Assembly (NCBI GenBank): GCA_964431205.1
Contig: CAYSIX010000040.1
Span: 1-22,533, forward strand
Direction of reading: 5' to 3'
From: CAYSIX01 sp964431205
GTDB lineage: Bacteria; Planctomycetota; Phycisphaerae; Phycisphaerales; Phycisphaeraceae
Length of the DNA stretch: 22,533 nt
Position numbers and translations under genes: made by a program
The notes under the pieces: generated by a model
What the model was told of the DNA's origin: nothing
Databases searched by the model: none
Seen by the model: only the letters and a program-made list of their open reading frames with translations
In this document: one piece after another, positions 6,259 to 15,669 of the stretch
How the letters are laid out: the number at the start of each line of letters is the position of its first letter
Position numbering within the stretch: position 1 is the first letter of the stretch

Positions 6259-9200
6259 ATGATGCGATTCGGTGCGATGGCGCTGGGGCGATCGGGGTCG
6301 GGGCAATCGGGTTCGGAGCGAGCGGCGTCGGAGCAGTCTGCGTCGGCGCGAGCGGCATCGCGGCGTCGTGAGGCGGGCGATGCGATGGAACGGGCGGACG
6401 CGTGGATCGGGCTCGAGCCGCTGGAGCCGCGCTGGCTGCTCTCGGCCACGGCGATGGAGGTCGGCGTCAACGACTTCCGCGTCAGCGAGACAGGCACGGA
6501 CATCTCGTTTCAGCGCGGCATCGCCGCCGATGTCGCCTACAACAGCACCGACAACGAGTTTCTCGTCGTCTGGCAGAGCGACGAGCTGGGCGGAGGCGAA
6601 GACGAGATCTACGGCCGGCTCATTGACGGCGAAACCGGTTCGCTCGGCCCGATCTTCCGGATCAGCCAGACGGGTGACGACGGCGTGGGCACGCTTGACG
6701 AAGCGTTCAAGCCCGCGGTCGCCTACAACCCCACGGACAATCAGTACCTGGTTGCCTGGCAGGCCGACCCCGCGACGGGGATCATGGCGGACGGCGAGCT
6801 CGAGATTTACGGACAAATCCTTGCCGCCGACGGCACGGAGATCGGCGGCGACTTCCGCATCAGCCAGGTGGGTAACGACGGCGACGCGAACACCGACGCC
6901 ACCGACGCCGCCGTCGCCTACAACGCCACGGACAACGAGTACCTCGTCGTCTGGAGCGGCGACGACTCGTTCGACAACGCGTTCGAAGTGTACGGCCAGC
7001 GCGTCACCGCGGCGGGCGCCCAGATCGGCACCGACGACTTCCGTATCAGCACCATGGGCGTCAACGACAACGACGCCAGCCGCGGCGCGTTCCGCCCCGA
7101 CGTCGTGCACAACGCCGTCGCGAACGAGTACTTGGTCGTCTGGGAGGGCAACGACACCGGCGAGCTGGAGATCTTCGTCCAGCGGCTCGAGGGCGAGACG
7201 GGCAACGAAACCGGCGGCGACGACCTGCGCATCAGCTCCATGGGGCCGGACGGCAATGCAAGCTTCGCCGCACGTAGCCCGGCCGTGGCGTTCGACGACG
7301 CCATGGACCGTTACCTCGTCGTCTGGACCGGCGAAGACGACGCGGCCGGCGCCGGCGATGAGGTCTTCGGCCAACTGCTCGAAGGCGCCAACGCCGCGAT
7401 GATCCTGCCCGACGACTTCCGCCTCAGCACCGTCGGGCTCGACACCGACGGCGGCGCCGACGCGGCGGACGCGGACGTGGTGTACAACGCCCTTGCCGAC
7501 GAGTACCTGGTCGTCTGGCACGCCGACCCCGCAACCGGCGGGCTCGCGGACGGCGAGTTCGAAATCTTCGGCCAGCGGCTCGACCCCGACGGCGGCGAGA
7601 TCGGCGACAACGACTTCCGCCTCAGCGACATGGGCCCGGACGGAACCCGCAATTACGCAGCGACCTTTCCCGCCGTCGCTTTCAACCCCACCGACTCGGA
7701 GTACCTGGTCGTCTGGCAGGGCGACGACAACACCCCGCCGCTGACCGACAACAAGCTCGAGGTCTTCGGCCAGCGCATCGCCGTGACCGTCCCCAACACG
7801 CCGCCGACCGTGGACGACCAGGCGTTCGACGTCGCCGAGGACGCGGCCGTCGATGACGCGGTCGGCGCGATCGTCGCAACCGACGGTGAAACACCGAGCG
7901 ACCTGACGTACACCGTCACGGGCGGCTCGGGCGCGGGCCTGCTGGTTGTCGATCCCGACACCGGCGCGATCACCGTCGCCGCCGCGCTCGACCACGAGAC
8001 CGCCGAGACGCTGACGCTCGAACTCGAAGTCACCGACCCCGGCAGCCTCAGCGACACCGCGACGATCACCGTCAGCGTCCTCGACGTCAACGAGCCGCCC
8101 ACCGGCCTGACGCTCTCAAATGACGAGATCGACGAGGGCACGGACACGAGCGGCGGGTTCAGCGTCGGCGTGCTCGCGGCCGTCGGCGACCCCGACACCG
8201 GCGCGTTCGCCGTGCACAGCTTCAGCGTCATCGGCGGTGCGGACGCGGCGCTGTTCTCGATCGGCGGCACGAACGACGACGAGCTGATCCTGACCGCCGG
8301 CATCCTCGACCGCGACACGCGGGCGACCTACACCGTCGACGTCGAGGTCACCGACGGGCCGAACACGCTGACGCAGACGTTCGTGATCGAGGTGCTGGAT
8401 CGGCCGGAGACGGTGTACGTCGACGACGACTGGGCGGCGCTGGCCGACGGCGAGGACCCGGACGGGGCGGGCCCGGCAGCAGCGATCGGCTTCGACGCGT
8501 TCGCCACGCTCCAGGCCGCGATCGACGCGGTGCTCGGCGGCGGGGCCGTCCACGTCGAGCCGGGCAGCTACGCCGGCGTGACGGTCGGCAAAGACGTCGA
8601 GCTGGTGCCGGTGTCCGGCGGCGTGATGATCGGCGGCGCCTCGCCGGCGCTGACGGTGTCTTCCGGCGACGTCGTCGTGCAGAGCGGTGTGACGTTCGAC
8701 CAGACCGGGCCGGACGCGACGGTGCTCGTCGAATCCGGCGGATCGCTGACGCTGATCGGCAGCACCGTGAACGAGTCGAGCGATGCCGACGCGGCGGCTG
8801 TGCACGTCGAACCCGGCGGCGCACTCGACCTTTCCTCCGGCGACAACACGCTCAACGTCGTCGGCGTCGGCAGTCTGCTCGAATGGCTCGACGCTGCCGC
8901 GTTGGACCTGACCACCACGACGCTCACCCTCGACGCCGCCGCGTTCGCCGACGGCTTCGCCGTCGAAGACGCGATCGGCCACGCGATGGACGACCCCGCC
9001 GTGGGGCTCGTGACCTGGCAGGCGGGTGCACGGTTCGTCACGCCCGACACGCTCGGCGTCCAGCGCGCGATCGACCTCGCCGCCGCGGGCCACACCGTAT
9101 CGGTCGCGCCCGGCACGTACACCGAGGACCTGGTGATCGACAAGGCGGACCTCGAGCTCGCCGGCGCCGACCGCGACACGACGACCCTCCGCGGCGTGGC

Positions 9201-12200
9201 GTTCAACGACCAGGCCGTGTTCCCCCTCGCCACGCCGAACATCAACGTGCTGGCCGCCGGCGTGCGCCTCCACGGCTTCACGATCGAATCGCCCGACGTC
9301 CCGGCGGGCAGCTACGCCAGCGGCGTCGTGATCGACAGCCCGGACGTCGAGATCTTCGACAACCGCTTCGTCTCCCGCCAGGGCGACGCCGCGCCGAGCG
9401 GCGCCCACGACAGCCGCACCAACGTGATCATTCAGACCTGGGCCGGCTCGAACTCCGGCAAGGCCAGCCGTCTGGACGGGCTGCACATCCACGACAACAG
9501 CTTCACCGGCGACGGCAAGGGGTACTACGGCGTGTTCGTCAACCCGCAGGCCGAGCCGATCGACGCCGACCCCGCCGCCGCCGTGCGCATCGAGAACAAC
9601 GCGTTCACCGGAAACGTCTGGCGCGCGATCGAGGTCGAGCGCGGCCACGCCGTCGTCGCCGACAACACGATCGCGCCCTCGGCCGAGACGCTGCACGCCT
9701 GGGGCGGCTCGGGCGTCTCGGTGCGCGACTTCGCCGGCGGCGCGATCGACGACGTGCAGATCACCGGCAACACGGTCATGGGCGCCGACGCCGCGCTCGG
9801 TCAAGGTTTCGCCCACGGCCTGCTGCTCGGCTTCGCCGATGACACGCTTTCAGGCGTCACCGTCTCGGGCAACAGCCTCACCGACCACGCCGAGGGCGTG
9901 CGGGTCCTCCGCGGCGATGACACGGTCGAACTCGTGGACAACGCGTACGCCGGCTCGCTGATCGGCGTCGCGGTCGCCGGCGGCTCGCCCACGATCCGCG
10001 AGACCGCCTCGATCAGTGGCGTCGGCACCGGCGTCGCCGTCACCGGCGGCGGCCCGACCGTCACCCAGAGCACCATCACCGACAGCGATCGCGGCGTGCT
10101 CGTGGGTCCCGGCGCGGCTGCCGTCATCCTCGACAGCACCATCACCGGTCACGGCGTCGCGGGCGTCGAGATCGACGGCGGCGCCGCACTGCTCGAAGGC
10201 AACGACCTGGGCGCCAACACGATCGGCGTGCTGCTGCGCAACGACGCCGTCGCCGACCTGGGCGATCCGACCGCAAGCGACGTCACGGGCCTGGGCGCCG
10301 GGACCGGGCCGAACGGCTCGAGCGTCGGGCTCAACGACTTCTCTTCGTACCAGGTCCCCGCGACCGACACCGCCGGCGCGATCGTCAACCGGAGCGACGA
10401 CAGCGCGCTGTCGCCCGATGAGGCCGGCCGCCAAGGCGCGCCGCCGGATGTGCCCGCCGTCGGCAACCTCTGGGCCGACCCGTCGCCCGCCGGCATCGAA
10501 TCGGTTATCTGGCACGACCGCGACGACGCCGCGCTCGGCTTCGTCGACTTCGCGCCCTTCGCCGGCCTGTCGCTCGGCTTCACCGAAGACACGATCGACG
10601 AGGGCGACACCGCCGAGCTGACCATCGGCTTTGCCAACGTGCCCCAGCCGCACACCCTCACGATCGACTGGGCCGACGGCACGATCGACACCGTCAACCT
10701 CTCAGCCGGTCAAACACAGCACACGATCCAGCACACCTACGCCGACGACCCGCCGGCCGGTGTCACGTACTCCGTAAACGTCACCGTCACCGAGGAGCTC
10801 ACGGGCGAAACGCTCAGCGACGCGGCCGCGATCACCGTCGCCAACGTGACGCCGAAGCTGTCACTCGGCGGCGACGCGTTCGTCGTCGAGGGCACGACCT
10901 ACGAGCTCGACCTGGGCGCGATCGTCGATCCGGGCGACGACGCGGTCACGCAGGTGATCGTGCGCTGGGGCGACGGGCTGGAGCAGGCGATCGACCCGTC
11001 GGTGACGACGCTGGCGACGACGCTGGCGCACGTGTACGACGACGGGCCGGCGGCGGTGACGATCGGCGTGACGCTCGTGGACGAGGACGGTGCGCACGTC
11101 AGTGCGGCGACGCTGAAGGTGAGCGTCACCAACGTCGCGCCCACGGCGACACTGTTCCACGCCGGGCCGGTGAACGAGGGCTCGACCGGCACGGTCGGCT
11201 TCACGTCGATCGCCGATCCCTCGGCCGCCGACGCCGACGTGGGCTTCACGTTCAGTTACGACTTCAACAACGACGGCGACTTCACCGACCCCGGCGAGCT
11301 GCAGAACGTCAGCGACGCGACCGTCACCGTCCCCGCCGCGTACCTGGCCGACGGCGACGACCCCGGCCCGCCCACCGATCGCACCGTCCGCGCCCGCGTC
11401 GTCGACAAGGACGGCGGGTTCACCGAATACACGACCACGATCGACATCCTCTCCGTCGCGCCGCGGGTGTTCCTCAACGGCGCGGCGCCGACCGTGGGCA
11501 CGGGCGAGACGTTCAGCCTCACCGGCTTCTTCACCGACCCCGGCGACGACGCCTGGAGCGCGACGGTGGACTTCGACGACGGCGACGGGCCGCAACCGCT
11601 CTCGCTCGACGGTAAAAGCTTCACGCTCGAGCACGCCTACGCCGCCCCGGGCCTGTACGACGTGACCGTCGAGGTCGTGGACGCCGACGATCAGCTCAGC
11701 GGATCGAGGACGATCACGGTCGAGGTCGTGGAGCAGACGTTCCGCGTGGCGGAGCTTGTGCCCGACGCGTCGGGCTTCGCGGTGCGGTTCAACCGGACGC
11801 CGGACGTGAGCGTGCTGAACCTGTACGACGGGCTGGACGCTTCGACCGACGCCACGGACGTGATGGTCAGCGGCCCCGGGGGGTCGGCGGTGCCGGGCTC
11901 GCTGATGTGGGACGAGGCGGCCGGCCTGCTGCGTTTCGTGGCGACGGGCGGACCGCTCGACCCCGGCTCGTACGGCGTGACGCTGGTCAGCGGCGCCGAC
12001 GCGCTACGCGACCTCGGCGGTGACGTGCTCGACGGCGACGCGGATGGCGTCGCCGGCGACGACTTCGTCACCGACTTCACCGTCACGCCCGTCACGGCGT
12101 CCCTGCACATCCCGGATATCGCGCGCGGCCCGGGCCAGGCGCTCGACCTCGACCCGACCGATCCCGGCTCGGGCCTGCCGATCACGCTGACCACCGCCGA

Positions 12201-13593
12201 CGGCGCCACCGCCATCGACTTCGACCTGCGATTCGACCCGGCCCTGCTCGATCTCAACGGGATCGCGCCGGCGGACGCCCTGCCCGACGACTGGAGCCTG
12301 ACCACCAACGGCCTGTCGCCGGGGCACGTGCGCATCGCGGCCTGGGGCACCACCCCGCTGAGCGGGACCGGCCTTACCCTGGCCACGCTCGACGCCTCCG
12401 TGCCGACCGACGCGCCTTACGGCTCGGCGCACGCGCTGCGCCTCGAGGCGGTGCAACTCAACGAGGGCGGAATCACCGCCGCGCGCGACGCGGCCGTGCA
12501 CCACGTCGGCTTCCTCGGCGATGCGGATGGCGACGGGCAGTACGGCGGCTTCGACGCGTCGCTGATCTCCCGCGTCGTCGTCACGCTCGACACCGGGTTC
12601 GACGCTTTCGACCGGATCGACCCGCGCATCGTCGCCGACGCCACGGCCGACGGCTCGCTCTCGGCGCTCGACGCCTCCTTCGTCGCCGAGAAGGCCGCGC
12701 TGCTGCCCCGTCCCCAGATCCCCGACCCCACGCCACTGCCCGCCAACGGCGTCTCCGAGGCCTCCGCCGGCCCGACGCTCAGCGTCCCGGCCGACCTGCA
12801 CGGCTGCGTGTACGGTTACGTCACCGTCCCCGTCACGCTCGACACCACCGACAGCGACCCGGTCCACGCCGCCACCGTCCGGCTGACCTACGTCCCCGAC
12901 GACTACGAAACCTTGACCAGTTACGTGTCTGCCGGATCGTTCTGGGACCCGGCCGACGGCTGGGCGTTCGTGGCCAACCTCGTCGAGCCGGGCGACCTGC
13001 GGATCGTCCTCTACCGCGCCACGCCGTCCGATCCCGGCCGGGGCACGATCGCCGAGGTGACCTTCCACTCCGTGGGCGGCCTGGCGCCGGGGCTGACGCC
13101 CATCGGCCTCGAAGCGGTCCATCCCGGCGAGGGCGGGCTGAGCTGGTCGGCGGCCAACGGCGGGATCGACGTGGCTATCCCCGGCGACTACGAGGAGGAC
13201 GGCGACGTCGACGGCTTCGACCTCGGCGTCTGGCAGAGCGGCTTCGGCATCGCCGCCAACGCGCTGCACACCCAGGGCGACGGCGACTGCGACGGCGACG
13301 TCGACGCGTTCGACCTGGGCATCTGGCAGGCCAACTTCGGGTTCGGCGTCGAGCCGGCCGCGGCGCCCGCCACCGCCGTGTCGGCTTCGACGCCGCCCGT
13401 CACCCGCTCCAACGCTGAAGCCCGAAACACCAGCGGCGGCGACCACGCCCGGCGCCACCGCCGCCTGCTCGCCTTCGCCCTCTGGCAACGCGCCCAGCGG
13501 GCCAGCCACGCCGACGAGGGACCGCTCACGCGAACGGCCGTCGACGCGGACGAGCACGCCCTCTTCTTGAACCCCGCGAGGTCGAACCCGTAA
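6259..13593 (+). CDS. Giant multidomain secreted/surface protein: LEPR-XLL motif, beta-propeller, cadherin-like, beta-helix, PKD-like, cohesin- and dockerin-like modules
   Basis: About 2,444 residues from the ATG at 6259 (or 2,443 from 6262); GGGAGG at 6248-6253 supports either. A Ser/Ala-rich N-terminus leads to LEPLEPRWLLSA near residue 52, the planctomycete LEPR-XLL motif of exported giant proteins. Domains follow in this order. Residues 73-507: seven repeats of about 60-66 residues, each with FR[IVL]S, a central YNxxDNEYLVVW and a final E[IV][YF]GQR, as expected for a seven-bladed propeller. Residues 515-714: two cadherin-like domains. Residues 719-1434: parallel beta-helix repeats beginning with two VEPGSY/VAPGTYTE openers. 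Residues 1438-1826: PKD-like domains (WADGTIDT, HTYADD, VDFDDGDG). Residues 1828-1945: Ig-like. Residues 1948-2150: cohesin-like then dockerin-like (GDADGDGQYGGFDASLIS). Residues 2171-2364: a second such pair (GDYEEDGDVDGFDLGVWQ). A basic tail ends it. The role is probably adhesion or glycan binding; there is no catalytic motif I can assign. Confidence 0.93.
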   Translation: MMRFGAMALGRSGSGQSGSERAASEQSASARAASRRREAGDAMERADAWIGLEPLEPRWLLSATAMEVGVNDFRVSETGTDISFQRGIAADVAYNSTDNEFLVVWQSDELGGGEDEIYGRLIDGETGSLGPIFRISQTGDDGVGTLDEAFKPAVAYNPTDNQYLVAWQADPATGIMADGELEIYGQILAADGTEIGGDFRISQVGNDGDANTDATDAAVAYNATDNEYLVVWSGDDSFDNAFEVYGQRVTAAGAQIGTDDFRISTMGVNDNDASRGAFRPDVVHNAVANEYLVVWEGNDTGELEIFVQRLEGETGNETGGDDLRISSMGPDGNASFAARSPAVAFDDAMDRYLVVWTGEDDAAGAGDEVFGQLLEGANAAMILPDDFRLSTVGLDTDGGADAADADVVYNALADEYLVVWHADPATGGLADGEFEIFGQRLDPDGGEIGDNDFRLSDMGPDGTRNYAATFPAVAFNPTDSEYLVVWQGDDNTPPLTDNKLEVFGQRIAVTVPNTPPTVDDQAFDVAEDAAVDDAVGAIVATDGETPSDLTYTVTGGSGAGLLVVDPDTGAITVAAALDHETAETLTLELEVTDPGSLSDTATITVSVLDVNEPPTGLTLSNDEIDEGTDTSGGFSVGVLAAVGDPDTGAFAVHSFSVIGGADAALFSIGGTNDDELILTAGILDRDTRATYTVDVEVTDGPNTLTQTFVIEVLDRPETVYVDDDWAALADGEDPDGAGPAAAIGFDAFATLQAAIDAVLGGGAVHVEPGSYAGVTVGKDVELVPVSGGVMIGGASPALTVSSGDVVVQSGVTFDQTGPDATVLVESGGSLTLIGSTVNESSDADAAAVHVEPGGALDLSSGDNTLNVVGVGSLLEWLDAAALDLTTTTLTLDAAAFADGFAVEDAIGHAMDDPAVGLVTWQAGARFVTPDTLGVQRAIDLAAAGHTVSVAPGTYTEDLVIDKADLELAGADRDTTTLRGVAFNDQAVFPLATPNINVLAAGVRLHGFTIESPDVPAGSYASGVVIDSPDVEIFDNRFVSRQGDAAPSGAHDSRTNVIIQTWAGSNSGKASRLDGLHIHDNSFTGDGKGYYGVFVNPQAEPIDADPAAAVRIENNAFTGNVWRAIEVERGHAVVADNTIAPSAETLHAWGGSGVSVRDFAGGAIDDVQITGNTVMGADAALGQGFAHGLLLGFADDTLSGVTVSGNSLTDHAEGVRVLRGDDTVELVDNAYAGSLIGVAVAGGSPTIRETASISGVGTGVAVTGGGPTVTQSTITDSDRGVLVGPGAAAVILDSTITGHGVAGVEIDGGAALLEGNDLGANTIGVLLRNDAVADLGDPTASDVTGLGAGTGPNGSSVGLNDFSSYQVPATDTAGAIVNRSDDSALSPDEAGRQGAPPDVPAVGNLWADPSPAGIESVIWHDRDDAALGFVDFAPFAGLSLGFTEDTIDEGDTAELTIGFANVPQPHTLTIDWADGTIDTVNLSAGQTQHTIQHTYADDPPAGVTYSVNVTVTEELTGETLSDAAAITVANVTPKLSLGGDAFVVEGTTYELDLGAIVDPGDDAVTQVIVRWGDGLEQAIDPSVTTLATTLAHVYDDGPAAVTIGVTLVDEDGAHVSAATLKVSVTNVAPTATLFHAGPVNEGSTGTVGFTSIADPSAADADVGFTFSYDFNNDGDFTDPGELQNVSDATVTVPAAYLADGDDPGPPTDRTVRARVVDKDGGFTEYTTTIDILSVAPRVFLNGAAPTVGTGETFSLTGFFTDPGDDAWSATVDFDDGDGPQPLSLDGKSFTLEHAYAAPGLYDVTVEVVDADDQLSGSRTITVEVVEQTFRVAELVPDASGFAVRFNRTPDVSVLNLYDGLDASTDATDVMVSGPGGSAVPGSLMWDEAAGLLRFVATGGPLDPGSYGVTLVSGADALRDLGGDVLDGDADGVAGDDFVTDFTVTPVTASLHIPDIARGPGQALDLDPTDPGSGLPITLTTADGATAIDFDLRFDPALLDLNGIAPADALPDDWSLTTNGLSPGHVRIAAWGTTPLSGTGLTLATLDASVPTDAPYGSAHALRLEAVQLNEGGITAARDAAVHHVGFLGDADGDGQYGGFDASLISRVVVTLDTGFDAFDRIDPRIVADATADGSLSALDASFVAEKAALLPRPQIPDPTPLPANGVSEASAGPTLSVPADLHGCVYGYVTVPVTLDTTDSDPVHAATVRLTYVPDDYETLTSYVSAGSFWDPADGWAFVANLVEPGDLRIVLYRATPSDPGRGTIAEVTFHSVGGLAPGLTPIGLEAVHPGEGGLSWSAANGGIDVAIPGDYEEDGDVDGFDLGVWQSGFGIAANALHTQGDGDCDGDVDAFDLGIWQANFGFGVEPAAAPATAVSASTPPVTRSNAEARNTSGGDHARRHRRLLAFALWQRAQRASHADEGPLTRTAVDADEHALFLNPARSNP

Positions 13594-13665
13594 CTCGAAA
13601 CTCGCAACGACCGTCCCCGCGGGGCGTTGCCCCGCCGCTGAACGGCTTGTCGCTTGACTCGATGC

Positions 13666-15357
13666 TCACTCGGTCACGCGCTGGAGCATGTCCTGGGTCA
13701 GCTCCCAGAAGTGGTGCTCGCGGAACGCCGTCGCCGTGCCCGGCAGCGACCCGTGCCGCTGCGTGTGGTGGTTCCAGTGGCTCTGCGACGCGAGCAGCTT
13801 CTGCCGCGCCAGCTCCCGCGTCGAGGGCTGGCGGGCGTGCTGGTGCCGGCGGTACGCGACCAGGCCGGTCATCAGGTCCCGGATCGCCTCGAACAGCGAC
13901 TCGGCATACACCAGCGTGTTGACCAGCGGCTCCAGCGTTCCGCGGTTCTGGTCGTTGACCAGGTGGCTCAGCTCCGCCCGCAGCCTCGCGGCCCCCTCGA
14001 CCGCCTGCTCCTTCTCGCGGATCACCTCGTCCAGCCGGCTCTCGGGCAGACGCTGGACCATCCGCCACGCCGCCTCGGCGTCCAGCAGGTCGTCGCTGAT
14101 CCAGTCCGCGTTGGGGTGCCAGGGGTCCTGCTTCGCCTCGGCGTACGGACCGATGTAGAACGCCTGCCGCACCAGCTCCGGCGAGACCTCGAGCACCCGC
14201 ATCAGGCACGCCACCACCTCCTCGTCGTGGATGTTCAGCCGCCGCTCGATCCACTGACGCGCCAGCGCCGCCGGCTCCGCCTCCGGGTTCTGGGCGAGCT
14301 TGGGCACCGCGAACACGTTCGCGTCGATCCACGCCTCGTTCTTCACGAACGGCCCGCCCCAGCCCCCGCCGCGAACCCAAGCCCACAGACCGGCCAGGTT
14401 CACCCGCTTCGACGCCTCGGCCAAGCCCCGCACGTCCCCCGCCGCCACCGACTCGGGCGCCCCGTCCCGCCACAGGCCCACCTGCCAGTTCGGGATCCCC
14501 CCCTTGCCCTCGAACTCCCGCTGGCACTGCAGCTCGTACACGATCGGCAGACGCCCCGCCGCCAGGCTGCTCGGGTTCCACCGCTGATACCGCCAGAAGT
14601 CTGTCTGCGTGAACTTGAACGAGAGCACGAACCGCGGGTCCTCCGCCGCGCCGCGCCCGTCGCCGTTGCCCTCGGCCCCGTCACCGGCGCCCGGCAACCG
14701 CTCGAACACCCGCGCCGCCAGCTCCGCCGAGTCGTGCAGCCCGTTCGGCCGCACGTTCCACGCCCGTACGATCAGCGGCTTGTGACGCTGCTCGACCACC
14801 AGCCGATGGAACCGCTCGACCGCCGCCACGATCCGGTCCGCCCGGCCGTACTGACTGCACCGCGAGCAGTGCGGCGTGTACAGGTCGTTGCCGATCACGT
14901 GCGGCAGCCGCCCCGCGTCCGTGTCCCCCAGCCGCAGCACGATCCCGTCCACCTCCGGCCAGCGCGTCAGCATCGCCTCCAGCGACGCCGCCGACTCGTC
15001 CAGCGCCCGCTCGCTGGCCGGGCACAGCACCGTCGGCCGGTTCCGACACGTCAACGCCGTCACCTGCCGCTCCACCAGGTCCCGCGCCAGCACCAGCACG
15101 TCGTAAAACAGGTACACCGCCAGCCCCGCCCCGTGCGCCTGCTCGATGCTCTGGCTCACGCTGTCGAAGTGATGCCCCACCCACCGACGCAGCTCTCCCG
15201 ATCCCACCACGTCCGGGCTCGGGACGCCCGACAACGCCGTCGTTTCGTACAGCACCAGGCCGTTGTAACCCAGCGCGGCCAGCTCCCGGCAGTCGTTGTA
15301 CCGGCTCTCGACCGCCGGCTCACCGGGGTTCTTGATCAGCGTCGCCAGAGTCAGCAT
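13666..15357 (-). CDS. Putative glycoside hydrolase, TIM-barrel type with GH67-like C-terminal half
   Basis: 563 residues from the ATG at 15357, with GAGG 10 nt upstream. The N-terminal part looks like alternating strands and helices of a TIM barrel (ALGYNGLVLYET; GLAVYLFYDVLVL; VDGIVLRLGD near 137-144). CSRCSQYGRADRIV lies near 165-177, and VLSFKFTQTDFW at 244-255. Residues 270-291 (PIVYELQCQREFEGKG...W) and 340-370 (NEAWIDANVFAVPKLAQNP...ARQWI) resemble the region of alpha-glucuronidases (GH67) where an N-x-Y-x-x-(G/A)-x-L-A-W/Q-x-P segment precedes a helical domain. No signal peptide is seen. Substrate and catalytic residues are not assigned. The reading frame is open 97 codons upstream, through a palindromic repeat, but that extension is not coding-like. 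It is convergent with the giant protein, which may act on or bind related glycans. Confidence 0.75.
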   Translation of the reverse strand: MLTLATLIKNPGEPAVESRYNDCRELAALGYNGLVLYETTALSGVPSPDVVGSGELRRWVGHHFDSVSQSIEQAHGAGLAVYLFYDVLVLARDLVERQVTALTCRNRPTVLCPASERALDESAASLEAMLTRWPEVDGIVLRLGDTDAGRLPHVIGNDLYTPHCSRCSQYGRADRIVAAVERFHRLVVEQRHKPLIVRAWNVRPNGLHDSAELAARVFERLPGAGDGAEGNGDGRGAAEDPRFVLSFKFTQTDFWRYQRWNPSSLAAGRLPIVYELQCQREFEGKGGIPNWQVGLWRDGAPESVAAGDVRGLAEASKRVNLAGLWAWVRGGGWGGPFVKNEAWIDANVFAVPKLAQNPEAEPAALARQWIERRLNIHDEEVVACLMRVLEVSPELVRQAFYIGPYAEAKQDPWHPNADWISDDLLDAEAAWRMVQRLPESRLDEVIREKEQAVEGAARLRAELSHLVNDQNRGTLEPLVNTLVYAESLFEAIRDLMTGLVAYRRHQHARQPSTRELARQKLLASQSHWNHHTQRHGSLPGTATAFREHHFWELTQDMLQRVTE

Positions 15358-15490
15358 CGGGACAAAACCTCGAACGCGGCGGGCAGGCCGACTCGAAACA
15401 GACCGACCATCATATCCCCCCTGCCCGGCCCGACAACGCGCCGAGCGCCGCCCGCCGTCCCCCGCTCGTCGGTCGTGGGTGAGCTCGAGT

Positions 15491-15576
15491 CGTGGTGGGA
15501 CAGGCGTCGTGATGAAACAGGCGTCGTGGTGAAACAGGCGCCTTGGTGGGACAGGCGTCTCGCCTGTCATCCCACC
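15491..15576. repeat. Four 17-nt tandem units ending in a GTGGGACAGGCG hairpin
   Basis: Units at 15491, 15508, 15525 and 15542 share (c)gtggtgRRacaggcgt with one to three changes. The last unit continues into an inverted copy, so GGTGGGACAGGCG (15545-15557) pairs with 15561-15576, with a 2-nt AT bulge. Another hairpin with the same GGTGGG/CCCACC ends lies at 15624-15643. The element sits between the convergently placed 5' end of the hydrolase and the 3' end of the metallopeptidase gene. No ORF in it looks real. Confidence 0.8.
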
Positions 15577-15623
15577 GAAAGCAGAATTAAAGCAGAACGA
15601 TTCAGCCATTCCGGCCGACGACG

Positions 15624-15643
15624 GGTGGGACGCCCGCCCCACC
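15624..15643. terminator. GGTGGG...CCCACC hairpin downstream of the metallopeptidase gene
   Basis: A 6-bp GC-only stem with an 8-nt loop (ACGCCCGC), 27 nt past the metallopeptidase stop. It may slow or end transcription, but no T-tract follows, so the terminator role is only a guess. It belongs to the same repeat family as the hairpin at 15545. Confidence 0.3.
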
Positions 15644-15669
15644 TTCACAGTGACCCACGCGCGCCACCC

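Noticed and set aside
6229..13557. Long minus-strand ORFs antisense to the giant gene (588, 566 and 517 residues)
   Set aside because: They are Val/Ala/Arg/Gly-rich shadows of strongly biased sense codons, with no motifs or ribosome sites.
15358..15648. N-terminal extension of the hydrolase to 15648
   Set aside because: It would translate the 17-nt repeat and hairpin; an ATG with a plausible GAGG site lies at 15357, just where conserved-looking sequence begins.
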